From Centropus unirufus (taxonomy: Eukaryota > Chordata > Aves > Cuculiformes > Centropidae), in contig VYZI01000136.1 of NCBI GenBank assembly GCA_013397695.1, forward strand, positions 1,989,710 to 2,053,709: a stretch of 64,000 bases of DNA, given 5' to 3'. The position numbers were made by a program, and so were the translations under genes. Every line of letters starts with the position of its first letter. Positions within the stretch are counted from its first letter, which is position 1. The notes under the pieces are model-generated. The model was not told where the DNA came from, ran no database searches, and saw nothing but the letters and a program-made list of their open reading frames with translations. Below are positions 1 to 12,600 of the stretch, in pieces.

Positions 1-1023
1 CCATCCCAAAGTCTCTGAAAGGGGATGTGCAGCAAATACTTCTTTCCTTGGCATTGTCACGGGAAAAGGAGACCTCAAATTAATGTAGTACGGGAAAAAA
101 AAGACTGTCTACACCTCAAAGTTTACCGAAGAGAGTCACGGAACCATCCAAAGCTCTGAGTTGGAAGAGGCCCACAAGGATTATCGAGTTGGACTCCTGG
201 CCCTGCCGAGGGCAACCCCAACAATCATACCATGCATCTGAGGGCATAGTCCAAAAATCTTCTGCGATATTGTCGGGGTTGGTGCCATGACTGCTTCCCT
301 GGGAGTTTTTTCAGTGCTCCACCACCCCCTGGGTGAAGGGCCTTTTCCTTATATCCATCCTAACCCTCCCGAGCCCACTGTCCTGCCATTACCCTGAGTC
401 CTATCATTGGCCACCAGAGAAGAGATCAGCTTCTCCTCTTTCCCTTGTGAGGAAGCTGTAGACCATGATGAGAACTCCCCTCAGTCTCAGTGGACCAAGT
501 GCCTTTGGCCTCATAGGGCTTTCCCTCTAAACCAAGCTAGAATGGCTTCACGTGAGCAAAACAATTTCTGCCCATTAAGACAGTAAGATCTTTCTGAGAG
601 CGTTCCGAAACTGCAGCATGTTTCCTTTTGTTTTTGATTTAGGTGGCCTGCAAGGTTCAGTGCAATTGTTTATATGGTCTGATGCACACCACAGGCAGTA
701 AGGAGCTTTTCAGAAATGCATGACAGCTGCTATTGACTTACAGCCTCCCAATTCTCACAACTACGTCCTTATGGAGAGCACATGGAAAGCATCAGAGTAG
801 GCAACACTTGCAAATGAGGCACCTGTCAAGATTCTTCCTGTTATTCTCAAGTCAGAGTATACATATTACTCTGAAAAATCAAATGCACCTTTACATAGTG
901 CTAATTACCCCAGCTGTCTCATCTAAAACATTTCATATGTTGCAGACACAGAAGGTTTACAACTCCTGCTAGGCAGTTTAAGGTCGGGGGGAAGGTAATC
1001 ATAGATCCAAAGTTTACACCACC

Positions 1024-1490
1024 GAATCATAGAGTGGTTTGGGTTGGAAGGAACCTTACAGATCATCCAGTTCCAAATCCCCTTCCACTGCATCAGGTTG
1101 CTCAAGACCTGTCCAACCTGGCCTTGAACATCACCAGGGATGGGACAGCCACCACTTCTCTGGACAACCTGGACCAGGGCCCCACCACTCTCGCCAGAAA
1201 ATACTTCTTACAAAGGTCTCATCCAAATCTCATCTTTTAGCTTAAAACCATTCCCCTTCATCGTAATCCTGCTCTTCCTGATAAGGAGCTCCTCCCACTT
1301 TCCACAGGTCCCTTTTCAGTTCTGGAAGATGCTCTAAGGCATCCCCAGAGCCTTCTCTTGTCCAGGCTGAGCAACCCCAATTCTCTCAGCCTGTCCTTGT
1401 ATGGGAGGTGCTCCAGCCCACACATCATCTTTGTGGCCCCCTTCTGGACTCACTCTAAGAGATCCAAGTCCTTCCTGGAATCCAGGAAAG
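1024..1490 (-). repeat. CR1 LINE fragment (antisense)
   Basis: It starts at the CR1 3' end read in reverse (GAATCATAGAGTGGTTTGGG) and continues through the CATCACCAGGGATGGGACAG and GCCTGTCCTTGTATGGGAGG blocks. It runs about 470 bases, with a 5'-truncated end near the CTGGACTCACTC motif. Confidence 0.92.
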
Positions 1491-2687
1491 GCCTCAGAAA
1501 AGCAGAAGGGCAGAATCACCTTCTTCAACCTACTGGTTGCAGTTTTGATGTTCCATCTCAAAACAACACAGACATCCTCCTACCTCTTTGGCTGCTTTAT
1601 CAGCAGCTTTATCAGCTTTTATGAGTACCAACTGATAGAACCTAGTGCTTTAGAAAGGACTTGACAATACCGTGTTCATTTAACAGGCTACACACAGCTT
1701 TGCCTTTTCTCATGGAACTCACCTGCCTTGCAGTGCATGGAAGATCAGAACCAAATACAACATAGAAACCTCTCCGTTAGGGTAACTACATGGGACACAG
1801 CAAATGCTAGGGTTTGGGGTGCAAAAGACCAGATCTGGGGTGCAGAGAACCAGATCCTTTATCAGTAATTATTACCTCTCATTTCACTTACTCATTCACT
1901 TATTCTGTTGCGTTTTGCATTCTGCCAAAACAAACTGTGTTACTTCAGGACGCTTTCAACTCTAACCGGAACAACCAGAATGAAAACACAGCAGGCACCA
2001 GCACAACATCTGCATTTTAAGCATTTCCAAAAAGCCTATGAGCTTAAACCATTTTTGGAGGCATATTTGGACCTCAAAGCCATATGCACTTGAAAAGCAA
2101 TTTAATTTTTCCCCCCAGAAAGACATTCCTGAGGGCACGAGTCAGCCAGAGAATCACAATAACTTTAATGACTAATATGTTTACTTGTCTCACTGCAGCG
2201 AGTATGGGAAAATGATGCTCAGGGTATCTCATCTTCTAGGGAAGAAGCCACACACTTGCTGCTGGCCCCAGGCTAAGCGTGAGGTGGGGAGGGGCCTTTA
2301 TGCACATTCCCTGTTTGTGGGCAGCAGCGAGTGGGCAGGAGAGAAAAGTACTCCTTAACTCCTTGCCCTAGCAGACACATTGAGGCAAATTTGAGAGAAG
2401 GAGAAGCAATGGGATTTGAGACCCCTTCTTTCCTTCATGCATTTATTTCCTGCATGTGTGCAAGCTTAGTCTAGGGTGGGGCATGGGGATATCAACCTAA
2501 ATCTCATTAATGGCTAAGTATGGGGAAAGCTGTTTCCTTCTGTATGGCTAATCCTATTAGTTTCCCCTCTGCCCTACTAACCTCAAACTCGGTGTTTTCT
2601 CTGCAGTGCAATCTATGTTTACTGACCTCTGAAGCCACTGCTCTTTTCAGTTTTACCTTTATCCCCCAGCCCATCCACCATGCATCT

Positions 2688-3060
2688 TAGAATCCAAGAA
2701 TGGTTTGGGTTGGAAGGAACCTTAAAGCCCATCCAGTTCCAACCCCCCTGCCATGGGCAGGGACATCTCCCACTGGATCAGGCTGCTCAAAGCCCCATCC
2801 AACCTGGCCTTAAAACACCTCCAGGGATGGGGCAGCCACTACTTCTCTGGGCAACCTGGGCCAGGGCCTCACTACCCTCACATGAAAAAAATGTCTTCCT
2901 AATAGCTAAGCTTCGTGCAGATACCCCTCAGGTATTGGAAGCTGCTCTACATTCTTCCTGCAGCCTTCCCTTCTCCAGACTGAACCTGGCCAACTCTCAC
3001 AGTCTGTTGCCTTCAAATGTTTTAGTCTGTGGCCTTTGCCTCCTGCCATCTTCCGCGCTC
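2688..3060 (-). repeat. CR1 LINE fragment (antisense)
   Basis: It begins AGAATCCAAGAATGGTTTGG and continues through CATGGGCAGGGACATCTCCC and the GGGATGGGGCAGCCACTACT block. The similarity fades near 3060. It accounts for the first part of the long open frame at 2680-3516. Confidence 0.92.
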
Positions 3061-5497
3061 ACACCCCATGATGCTTCCAAAAATCTTGGGAAGGACAACG
3101 CTGACACTTCATTCTTGCCCTTTTTTACTTGCTTCCATACACCTTCTGGTGCTGGGAAATTCTTAGACATTTCCTGCCTCTTTTTCCCTCAGCACATCAA
3201 GTTTGGTGGAACCTTTGACTTTCCACTCATCTTAATGGTGGCACCTGTGTCATGGTCCTATCATGTTTTTGATTTAACATCCAGATACCAGGTGGCTTTT
3301 ATCCAGGGGGCCAGCCTCTCCCAGAGTTGCATCCCCTCTCCAACTCAAGGTTTCTTAGCCTTTAGGACTTGTAGCCCAAATACCCAGGACCAAAACTTCC
3401 TTCAGGCTCCTTCTCCCCCTTCTCCACGTCTTTTCAATGCTCTGCCTGTGTTGCTTCTAATTCAGAAGAAGCAAAGAAGCAAAAAAAAAAGTAAACAAGA
3501 AAAAAATCATAGATGATCAGTCCTTCTTTAAAGTACTGAGGTGCCAAATAACTATTTTTCACAGACCAGAGACATATGTAATTCTCCCACCTACTGACGT
3601 GAGCAGACATAGCCCAGTCCTGTCAGCAAATCCACACAGGCATCAGACAAAAATCACAGCCAGAAAGCCTCAACTGTTGGGGCTCTTCCATAAACAAAAT
3701 CACAATTAGATGCCTCAGTAAACAAGAGGATTTCAGCTTGACTAAGTTATGACTGAGTATGTAGCCTTGCCTAAATAACCCTCCAAGACGAGCCAAAGCA
3801 AATTGACTGTGTGAAGGCACAGCACGGTATCCAACTGTCACATCCTCCTAGGTATTTTTGCAGAGGCAAAAATGAGTGCTTGCTAAAATTCCCACTTACG
3901 CACAGGGCATGAGGCCCATTTTTGCCCTACCACTACAGAATCAAGAGAGTAGGGGAGGCAGAAGGCAGATTTCTATGCTACCAAGAAGCTTTACCCTCCT
4001 GACGGCTCATTTGTAATAACACAGTGTTTCTAGATTAGGGTATTTATCTCACTGAGGATGGTTTACAGGCTGGAGTTACACTCTGGTCTCATAGGAGCTT
4101 GTCCTCATTAAATACTTCCTTTCTAGAGGGCTATCACACACGCTAGGCAGAGTGGAGAAGATGCTGCTGGACATGGTTCTCATAGGAACGGAAGAATGCA
4201 GGCTAGGATCAAAAGTCAGCCTGACTTCTCCAGGTAAATCTAATCTTGCCAGGAAAACTCCATCCTAGCTCTTAAGGTCTTTGCTGGCAATACAGGGTGG
4301 AGAACAGCTTCTTCCAGAAGCCATAAGGACGCAGAATTACTATGACACAGGCTGCATCTCCTGAGAACGAAAGGATAAAACATTTAAAAAATAATGATCT
4401 ACCAAATTGAGACCAAGAACGGTCAAAGCCAAGAGCAATCATTAAGCAAACAATTGTTGCTATCTACACCATGGGCTCAAAGTAGTCGTAGACAAAACTG
4501 CTTGTCCAGCAAGGCAAGTAGGAGCTACCACTTCTCAGAGGCCAACACCTGCAAGGTCAGTGTTGCATGGAGACCTCCTCACCAAAACAGAGCAGAAAAT
4601 CCTCCACAGTTTTAAAAGGGCTGGTTTTCACAGAATACAGATCCAGACACTTCACCTGCTCTTCCACCAACCCACCTCCCCTTAAAACACCAAGTACCTT
4701 ACCTAAACTAGATTACTGCAACTAACCTAAAGACCACCCTTCGAAACCACCTAGGTTTGAAGAGGGTTTCAGGGCTTGTTCTGCAACTTAAGAGCAGGTA
4801 TGGGGTCTAGAAAAGCTCAAAGCACAACTCTAAGCAAGTGGATCCGGCAGAAAAACATTAGCTTTGCTAATTTCCAGATGTCCGGATCAAAACCCCTTAA
4901 GTCTATTCCAGGAAAGAACAGAGTGATAAGTTAACAACAAGCTTCTGCACTGCAGACAACCCAAAACTTTAAGGTTATTTGTAATTCAGGGGCAGGCACC
5001 GCAAGCTAGAGATGGCACAGTTTGTTTTTCAGGTATGCTGTCTGGTTAAAGAATGAATTTCTGAACGGAAAAGCAAAGCAATGACCAATACACAGGAAAT
5101 TCCAGAAAAGAAAGCAGAGTTACAGCATTTCCCTCGAACTTTAAAGTACCAAGCCAGTAATGTTTTACAGAGCTATAGATCAAACAGTTAGAAGCCAGGC
5201 CAAACACTGACAGGCAACTTAAGTGAAATTACCATGCAAGGATGGCCAAGAAAGTCTTTTGACTGCAGAGAAGACAAGCAGCAGCTCCTTCAGAGACTTC
5301 TGATTGTAAGGATTAAGTACTTTGGATAGACAATAATGTTATCCATTAATCCCATCCTTGACTGAGAATTTAAAATCAAAATCCAGTAACCAATTCACCC
5401 CCTACTGCTCTGCATCCCTTTAGCACCTGCCTCTGAAGGGTTTTTTGGGGTTTACAGCAGGAGCATAGGGCAGTGGACGTGCACACAGCAGTCATTT

Positions 5498-6330
5498 ATA
5501 GAGTCATAGAATCATTAAGGTTGGAAAAGACCTCCAAGATCATCAAGTCCAACCATCAGCCCAGTACAGTCGTGTCTACTAAACCACATCCTGAAGTGCA
5601 TGTTAACACTTTAACACTTCAGGGACAGAGACTCCATCCCTGCCTTGGGGAGCCTCTGCAAGTACTTCACTACTCTTATGGAAAATAAATGTTTCCTAAT
5701 ACCCAATCTACACCTCCCCTGGAGCAACTTCAGGCCACTCCCCCTCATCCTACCGCCTGTCACTTGGGAGAAGAGACCAACATCCACCTCACCACAACCT
5801 TCTTTCAGGGAGTTTTAGAGAGCAATGAGGTCTCCCCTCGGCATCCTCTCTTCCTGACTGAACAGACACAGTTCCCTCAGCTGCCTCTCATATGACTTGT
5901 GCTCCAGACCCTTCACCAGTTTTGTTGCCCTCCTCTGGACATGTTCCAGCCCCTCAGTGTCCTCCTTGTAGCAAGGGGCCCAAAACTTAACACAGGACTG
6001 AGGTGTGGCCTCACTAACGCCAAGTACGGGAGCACAATTGCTTCCCTATTTCCCTGGTTATGATACAAGTCAGGATGCTGTTTGGCCTCCTTGGCCACTC
6101 AGGCACACCACTGCCTCACATTCAGTCACTGTTGACCAGTGATCCCAGGTCCTTTTCTGCCAGGAAGCTTTGCAGCCACTCTTCCCCAAGCCCACAGCAT
6201 TGCACAGGGTTGTGACCCATGTACCAAACCCAACATCTGACCCTATTTAACTTCATATAATTGGCCTCAGCCCATCAACCCATCCTGTCCAGATCCCTCT
6301 GTAGAGCTTCCCTACACCCCTGAGAGCCTA
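5498..6330 (-). repeat. Long CR1 LINE fragment (antisense)
   Basis: At about 830 bases this is the longest CR1 copy in the window. It starts GAGTCATAGAATCATTAAGG, of the subfamily with the AATCATTAAGGTTGGAAAAG end. It runs through GTTGCCCTCCTCTGGACATG, GGCCTCCTTGGCCACTCAGG and CCACTCTTCCCCAAGCCCAC. Its left (5') end is about 90 bases from the e7 donor. Confidence 0.93.
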
Positions 6331-6417
6331 ATAGCTTCATCTCCTTACCCTAAACCCCTTGCATTTATGTGTTTGGACACAACTGAACCAGGGGCACAAT
6401 AGACTGATCAGTCTTAC

Positions 6418-6624
6418 CTTGAGGGGTTTAGGACCATGTGATTGGTGACCATCACTCATTGCTGAAGGTCTCTGATTCACCACCGTCAACAAGTGGCGCT
6501 GGTGGACTAAGGCTTCCTTGAACTCCTCTTCCGTTTTGGTTTCTAGAAGTTTCTGCCGAAAGGTTATGTCTGAAAACATCGTGGCAAAGGTCCTGCCCAC
6601 TTCTGTGGCTGTTTTGGTACTTTT
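6418..6624 (-). CDS. SLC4A11: SLC4A11 exon e7, end of cytoplasmic domain
   Basis: This 207-nt exon (69 codons, phase 0 at both ends) encodes residues 225-293: KSTKTATEVGRTFATMFSD, TFRQKLLETKTEEEFKEALV and HQRHLLTVV, then a divergent polar linker ending HGPKPLK. The linker precedes the first membrane span in the family. Residues equivalent to human Thr271 and Arg282 are kept (Thr236, Arg247). The acceptor has a long pyrimidine tract (TTTTTTTCCTGCTCAG|AAAA); the donor is CTCAAG|GTAAGA. The next exon, expected to begin near the conserved CKDF motif, was not found in the remaining 6.4 kb. An antisense CR1 ends within about 90 bases downstream of the donor. Confidence 0.97.
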
Positions 6625-9600
6625 CTGAGCAGGAAAAAAAAGAGATAGAAAAACTTCCTGTAAAACTATTTTCTTTCACTTCTGAAAGATAAAACCGCTG
6701 ATTTAGCCCATTGGGCACCATTAGATGAGTGAGCTGCTTGGCTTGCTGACCGATCAGTTATACTCAACCAACTTCAAGGATTCGAGCCAAAGCTGAATCA
6801 TGCTGAGCACGCATTTATCCTCAGTATCTCTCCAAGACTCTTAAGATTAAACAAAGAGGACTCTTTGCTATCCTACAGCATCTCAGCATTACTGCTCCTG
6901 GTGTGGATAGACAGTGTAGTCAAGGCCCCTGCCAGTAGAAGTGTCCTGATATCTTTTCCAGAAGACAGATTATTGCGCGCATCTGCTCCAGCCGCCTATT
7001 TTCTGGGCATTAAAACTCAATTTGGATGGCCTCTCTGGGGCAATTCTGGCAGCTCAAGTGGAGATTTAGAGTTCTTGGTTGAAGTAACTACTGGAACAGA
7101 GGAAGGAGCAGGAAAGAAGCAGCTGAGCATGCACACAAGCAGCACTGTCTGTCCCTTCAAGCATTTAGTGAAGATGGAAATGTGCAAACATGAAGAAGGA
7201 ACATGTGCCTATTTGCAGGCTTTAATATTTGTGAGCCACAGGCCTAATCTTTGAAGGTTCAACTTCAACAGTATCTTGAGCCCTTATTTCTACTGTTCCA
7301 AGCACCTTAGATGCTGGATAAACGGGTACAAAGGGAACAGTAAAGAACACTGAGCTCCCCCATCCCTGCACAAATGCACTCTGATCTCTACAAACCTTAA
7401 CCTGCTGGTGGAGGTCAGGATAAGTAAAACACTTGCCAAGGTAAAATTATGCAGAACCATAGCTCTTCAAGAGCTTCTTTTAGTGCAGTTTTAACCCATC
7501 TGCCTTAGCTACACTCACTCACCAACTGCTAGAGACACCCAAACAGCCATCCTCCTTTGGACAGCCTCCAAACTCCTCGCATAACTGCAAGAAGTAGTAG
7601 CGAGCATATGTGATGGATCTGAATTAGCTTTCATGATTCATAATAAAGCAGATAAACAAATTTTTCACAAACACAACCAAATAATCCAGGATGGATGTGT
7701 GGGTGGCACTGCACCAGCCCCAAAGTCATTGTTAACCCTATACTTGCTCCAGCAATCACATTGCCCTGCCTCCCCCTCTCTCCATCATCCTTTCTCCATC
7801 ACAAGGCATGTCCTTTCAAACATCCTTGCTTGGTCATGTTCAGTTTAAGTTTCTAGGGAAAGGTTTGGATTGAAATGAAGACAGTCGACTCTGGGAGTTG
7901 CTTTTACAGTTAGTAAACCCCTTCATATTAGAGAAGGCCACCGTATTCCTCAGCAGAACAGATGCCCGTTTTCTGGGCTTCCCCCTCCCAAGCAAGACTC
8001 ATTTAATCTGCTACTGTCAGCAAGTTAATTATTTTAACTGCTGTACCAGAAATACGTACTTAGAGCTGGCTAGATAAACTCATCTGAAATAAAAAGCATA
8101 TTGGCAACTGCAGCTCTGCTTGGCCTCCACTCCCTTTCCTTAATTTGATGCTGTCCATTGGAATTGCAAGCTTTCAGGATACAAGCGGATGCAGAGCTGT
8201 TCACTGGGTGCTTTGCACGTAGCTGGCAGGAGATAAGCAAATTGCCATACAATGAAAAAGAGATCAATGCAATTGCACACAGGTTCAGTTGTTTGCCTGC
8301 TGCTTTTCATAAGGAACATCAATATGTTTTCAGCCTGTTGGGTTTGAGATCTATGCCAAAAGCATTGAACTCCTCAGTTAGGAAAGATCCGCCAGAAATC
8401 CTGGGAAATAAGGAAACACCAGTATTTCCATTTAAACAAGGATGGCGGTGGAGGGGGAAGGAGACAGACCAGACTGGAAGGTCCGAAGGTCACACAGATA
8501 GCATTGAAGAGAAGGAAATTCAATCAGGATATGCCCTGTTCCAGACTAGGTCCCTAACCTCTCCAGCACTTCAAAGAAGCACAGATCTAGTAGCCTCAAG
8601 GTGTAAACAGCCAAGTTCAAGTGTGAAAAGGTCGTGAGCTTTGAACCGTTCCACCATTAGCTAGAAGGAACCACCCTGATCAAGCCCGTGCTTTCTAGGA
8701 AGGCAGCATGGTGATCCCCAATTGGCCTCGATGTCCCTTATTATAATGCAGTAGATGTGTTCCACTCTGTCCTTTGCTGGCCTCGTCTACATCAAAGAAC
8801 ACTTGAGCAAGGTTTAACCTTACAATTCCAATTACCAAAAGCTATGAAAACACATCGCAAAGGACCTCAACTCCCAAATAGTCTGACCCATACTGCAATA
8901 AAGCTCAAACTACATCTTCCTTTTGGTTACATCCATCCACCCACAGCCACTGTAACCACAGCGTAAATGGTAAGTTCTATCAAGAGTTTCCTGGGAGGCA
9001 ACTCATCTTTGCAGTGGGGCACCAGCTGTAGACTCACAAGAGTCCTTCACTTGTATGGCTTTAACCAGGAATATCATTCCTTGCCTCTAACAAATAGCAA
9101 CTAAACTGGTAGAGCTGGATGGGGAACCTGTCAAGTATTACAAGCATCATAAAAGCAGCTCTAGGAAAAAGTGAATGGCAACTAAAGACACTTGACCGGG
9201 AGTATTTTCCTTCCAGTCAGGGTAGAGGCCATTCTCCAGCAGGAGATGAGGACGCAGCTGACTGACCTACCCCTCACAGACACTGTCAAGTATAAACCAT
9301 CTTGACAGCTGCTAGGAAGACCTCAGGCCTTTTCACATCCTCTTGTGTTTTACAGATAATATGATTTCTATAACCCTAGAAGGAGACCAAGGAAAAACAA
9401 TCTTGAGAGAAACCTCTGGAGCACCAAAAGAAGCGAGAGCACAATACTCACCATTTTAGGAGGAGCCAGGACTAAAATCACAAATCTCACTTCACAGGAG
9501 TTTTCACCCCAGTTCTGAGGCCTCTCCAGGCGGCTGATGCAAACGTGACGTCGCTGAAGGGACTTGATAGTGCAACTGTCAAGGAAGATGGCATTGTTAT

Positions 9601-12600
9601 ACTTGGCACAACGACACACGGAACGTTCTTTCGTAGAATTTGACATCCTGTTTTTACAGGAAATAACTTCCAAAAATTTGAGGTGTATTCTCCCTCTTCC
9701 CCATCTGCTTTCTAACGGCCAAGAAATGAAAAGACAGTGGAGCACACCTAGTACTTACAGCACTACAGAAGCTTCTTCAAAAAAAAGCCCACTTAGAGGA
9801 AAAAAACCCTAACACTTCCATTACTGGAAAATGGTTGACCCTTCATTTCATTTCCCTTCACCAGATCTCCCAAAGTGCTTTTGGAAACATTAAGGCAAGG
9901 TGCCAAACCAACCTATTTCCACCTTAGCCTTGGGCAGGTCTCTGTTCGAATGGTTTTCCCTATTTGCTCTCAGCTGTTATTTTTCCCCTTTCTGCTCTAG
10001 GTATTACAAAACCAAGCAGACCTCCTTGCTCAAGGCCTACAGAGGCTACAGCACTCAGGGTTACTGTGTGGAGAAAAATCCTTTGTTGTAATCCAGTCAG
10101 TCCTGCTGGGCATGTGATGGCTGTTTTACCCCGAAAACAAAGAACAACAAGTTGTTTGCAATAAACAAATTCACATTTGGAGGCCATGAAAGACTGTCAC
10201 CACCCTGGTGGAGCTCTGGATCCTCAGAGCAGGCATTTTTCCTGCTGGGCTATGTGCAACTGCAGGAGGAGGTTAACATCAGCCCAAACTACAGAACTCC
10301 TGCTCCCATTAAATCTACCTTTCTTCATTGAGAGCATCTACATCTAAGTATAAGTCAGAACTAAAGATGTGCATGATGCTAAAAATAGACCCTTTTGTCG
10401 TCTGAGGCTTCCCAGTGCACATTGTTACTGGCCATATCTCAGAATACATAGCAGTCTAGACTAACTGCATAATTCCAACTGGAACCACAAACATTGGTCA
10501 AGATTCAGTTCTCTCTTGAGAATTTGTAATACATATTCATGTCTTTAGTAAGAAGTTCCGATTTATAATAACCTTGTACATACCCAGTGGTTTTTCTACA
10601 GGCAGAATTTAGTGTCCACGGGAACTAAACTTCAGCTGATCTTTGCTGTGGACAGAACTCACTTGGTGCTGTTCAGTGGTTTGTTTGGGTTTTTTTTTTT
10701 TTTTAAATCTTAAGTATAGGATAATGTTTCTGAATGAGGAATTGTGTCAGTTGCTTTCAATAGCAAGACTAGCAAAATGGAAAGCAGTTGATTCTTAGCA
10801 GAATTCTGTGCAAGTCATTCAGACACTGGAACAGGCTCTCCAGGGAAGTGGTCTCAGCACCAAGCTCGTTCAAGGAGCACCCGGGTGATGCTACTAGTCA
10901 TATGGTTTAGTTTTAGGTAATTGCAACCCCATGATCCTTACAGGTCCCCTTCCAACTCAAGATATTCTATGATTCTGTTGTACTCTGAAAAACACTGATG
11001 GGATGTGTACACAGGTTTTGCCTGTTGACACTGGAAGGGGTATACAAGTGTCTTTTCCTACCCTGATGTGACTTTTTTTTCCTGGTTCAAAGTCACTTAA
11101 GAGTCTTTGCTTCCTTTTACTCATCAATTAAACATCTATTACAGACCTTGAATAACTGAGAGATTATGGAAGGTAACTTCTCTTCTATAACATCAGCCCA
11201 TCTCTTTCAACGTGCATTCTCATGTCCATGCACCCTAAAGGTCATTCCAGTAATGGTTCCTCTAGATCTTTAGCTGGAGATGTAGTAGGCAGAACACTGC
11301 ATTTTTAAGGAAATTCTTAATAACTTGCATATAAAAATCACACCACAAATTTATCTAATCAAGTTTGACTTCCCGATCACAGATTGGAAGCAGCCTACTT
11401 GCACAAATCAATCTGACACTGGCACATGTCTAACAACAGCCAAACAGCTTAATTAGAACAATATAGATCATGAGTAAGATAACAGCACTTCAGTAATTTC
11501 CCGACTCCCCTCAACCACAGCCCCTTGTACTTTTTCTACTCACTTGAGTCAGCCTTGAAGGAAGAAAAATCAAGGCAGGTCTTAAGTTTAGGAATACAAT
11601 TCTTCTAAAATAATTGGAAAGAGTAGAAGCTTTCTTCTCTGTGGGACCCATATTTTGGATCTAAAGCAATCCTTATCCTTCCCTCCCAATGAGCACAGAC
11701 AACCCTGGTTTTCACAAAAAATCCAGAGCCCTCGCTTCATTAGCAATTCTGCTGTGGCAAGACAGCAGACAAGCCTCCTCACGTTACAGTTCAACAAGTT
11801 AATGGGGAAAATACACGAACTCTGAGCTTTAGACTCACAGGAGAACTTTGAAGTGGTCTTATCACCGTCAACTCTCTCCCCTTCATTCACATGAACTGGT
11901 TGACAACAGTGAATGGTTAAGGCACCATTAGCAAAAATGAACCTTTGTGCTCCGTTCTCAGCATTTTCATGGCTCAGCTGTTGAGCTCATCCATTCATAT
12001 TATGAAAAGGAAAGTTTTCTGGGCATCTCGAACATCATTTCTATTCCAGAGATTAGAAGCTAGAAGAAGCTATTAGACACCTATGGTTCTGACTTCTACT
12101 CACTTACTCTATACATAACCATTTTCCTACCATGTTTATCAGGCAGTACCCGGCTTAGCAAGAAATTATGAATTGGAAAGCATGGCTAGAGAAGACTTAC
12201 TACATGGCAAGAGATGATGAGAACAGCACATGCCTTAGTGCCTGAAGTGGGGTAGGATACCAAGGCACACATGAACATAAGTGTGTTGTGGGGAGGCCCA
12301 AGTTGCCAGACACCCCTCATCAGCACTTCTTAGTAGTATCTGCTTGCCTGCTCATACACCACATTTAAATAAATCCAAGAAGTGAAACCTTACAAAAATA
12401 AAAAAACAGAATTTCAGCTTGCACCTACTCGAGGTAGGAAAACCAACATGCAGGAGCCCTGTTCCTCTAGCTTCTGTAAGTGGAGTCATATAGCAATACA
12501 GCAAGTTACCTGGAAAAATCTATTATATAATGCAATAATTAAGTAAGCCACATCTTGTTCTGTACCTAGCTTTCTCCCCGAAATGAGAGGATATTTCGAC

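Larger units (their letters stand above)
1..6417 (-). other. Intron after SLC4A11 e7 (partial)
   Basis: No further SLC4A11 exon was recognised here on either strand. The stretch contains three antisense CR1 copies, at about 1024-1490, 2688-3060 and 5498-6330. Bases 1-1020, 1500-2680 and 3520-5490 hold nothing I can name. The 278-codon open frame at 2680-3516 on the plus strand starts in the CR1 and is not considered a gene. Confidence 0.85.

Noticed and set aside
2680..3516. 278-codon plus-strand open frame, the longest in the window
   Set aside because: Its first part reads through an antisense CR1 tail. The remainder has no recognisable domain, a Lys-rich low-complexity end and no splice or promoter context. 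It is most likely a chance frame.
8158..8637. 159-codon plus-strand open frame in the e6-e7 intron
   Set aside because: No recognisable domain or homologue; the length is within chance for 64 kb searched in six frames.
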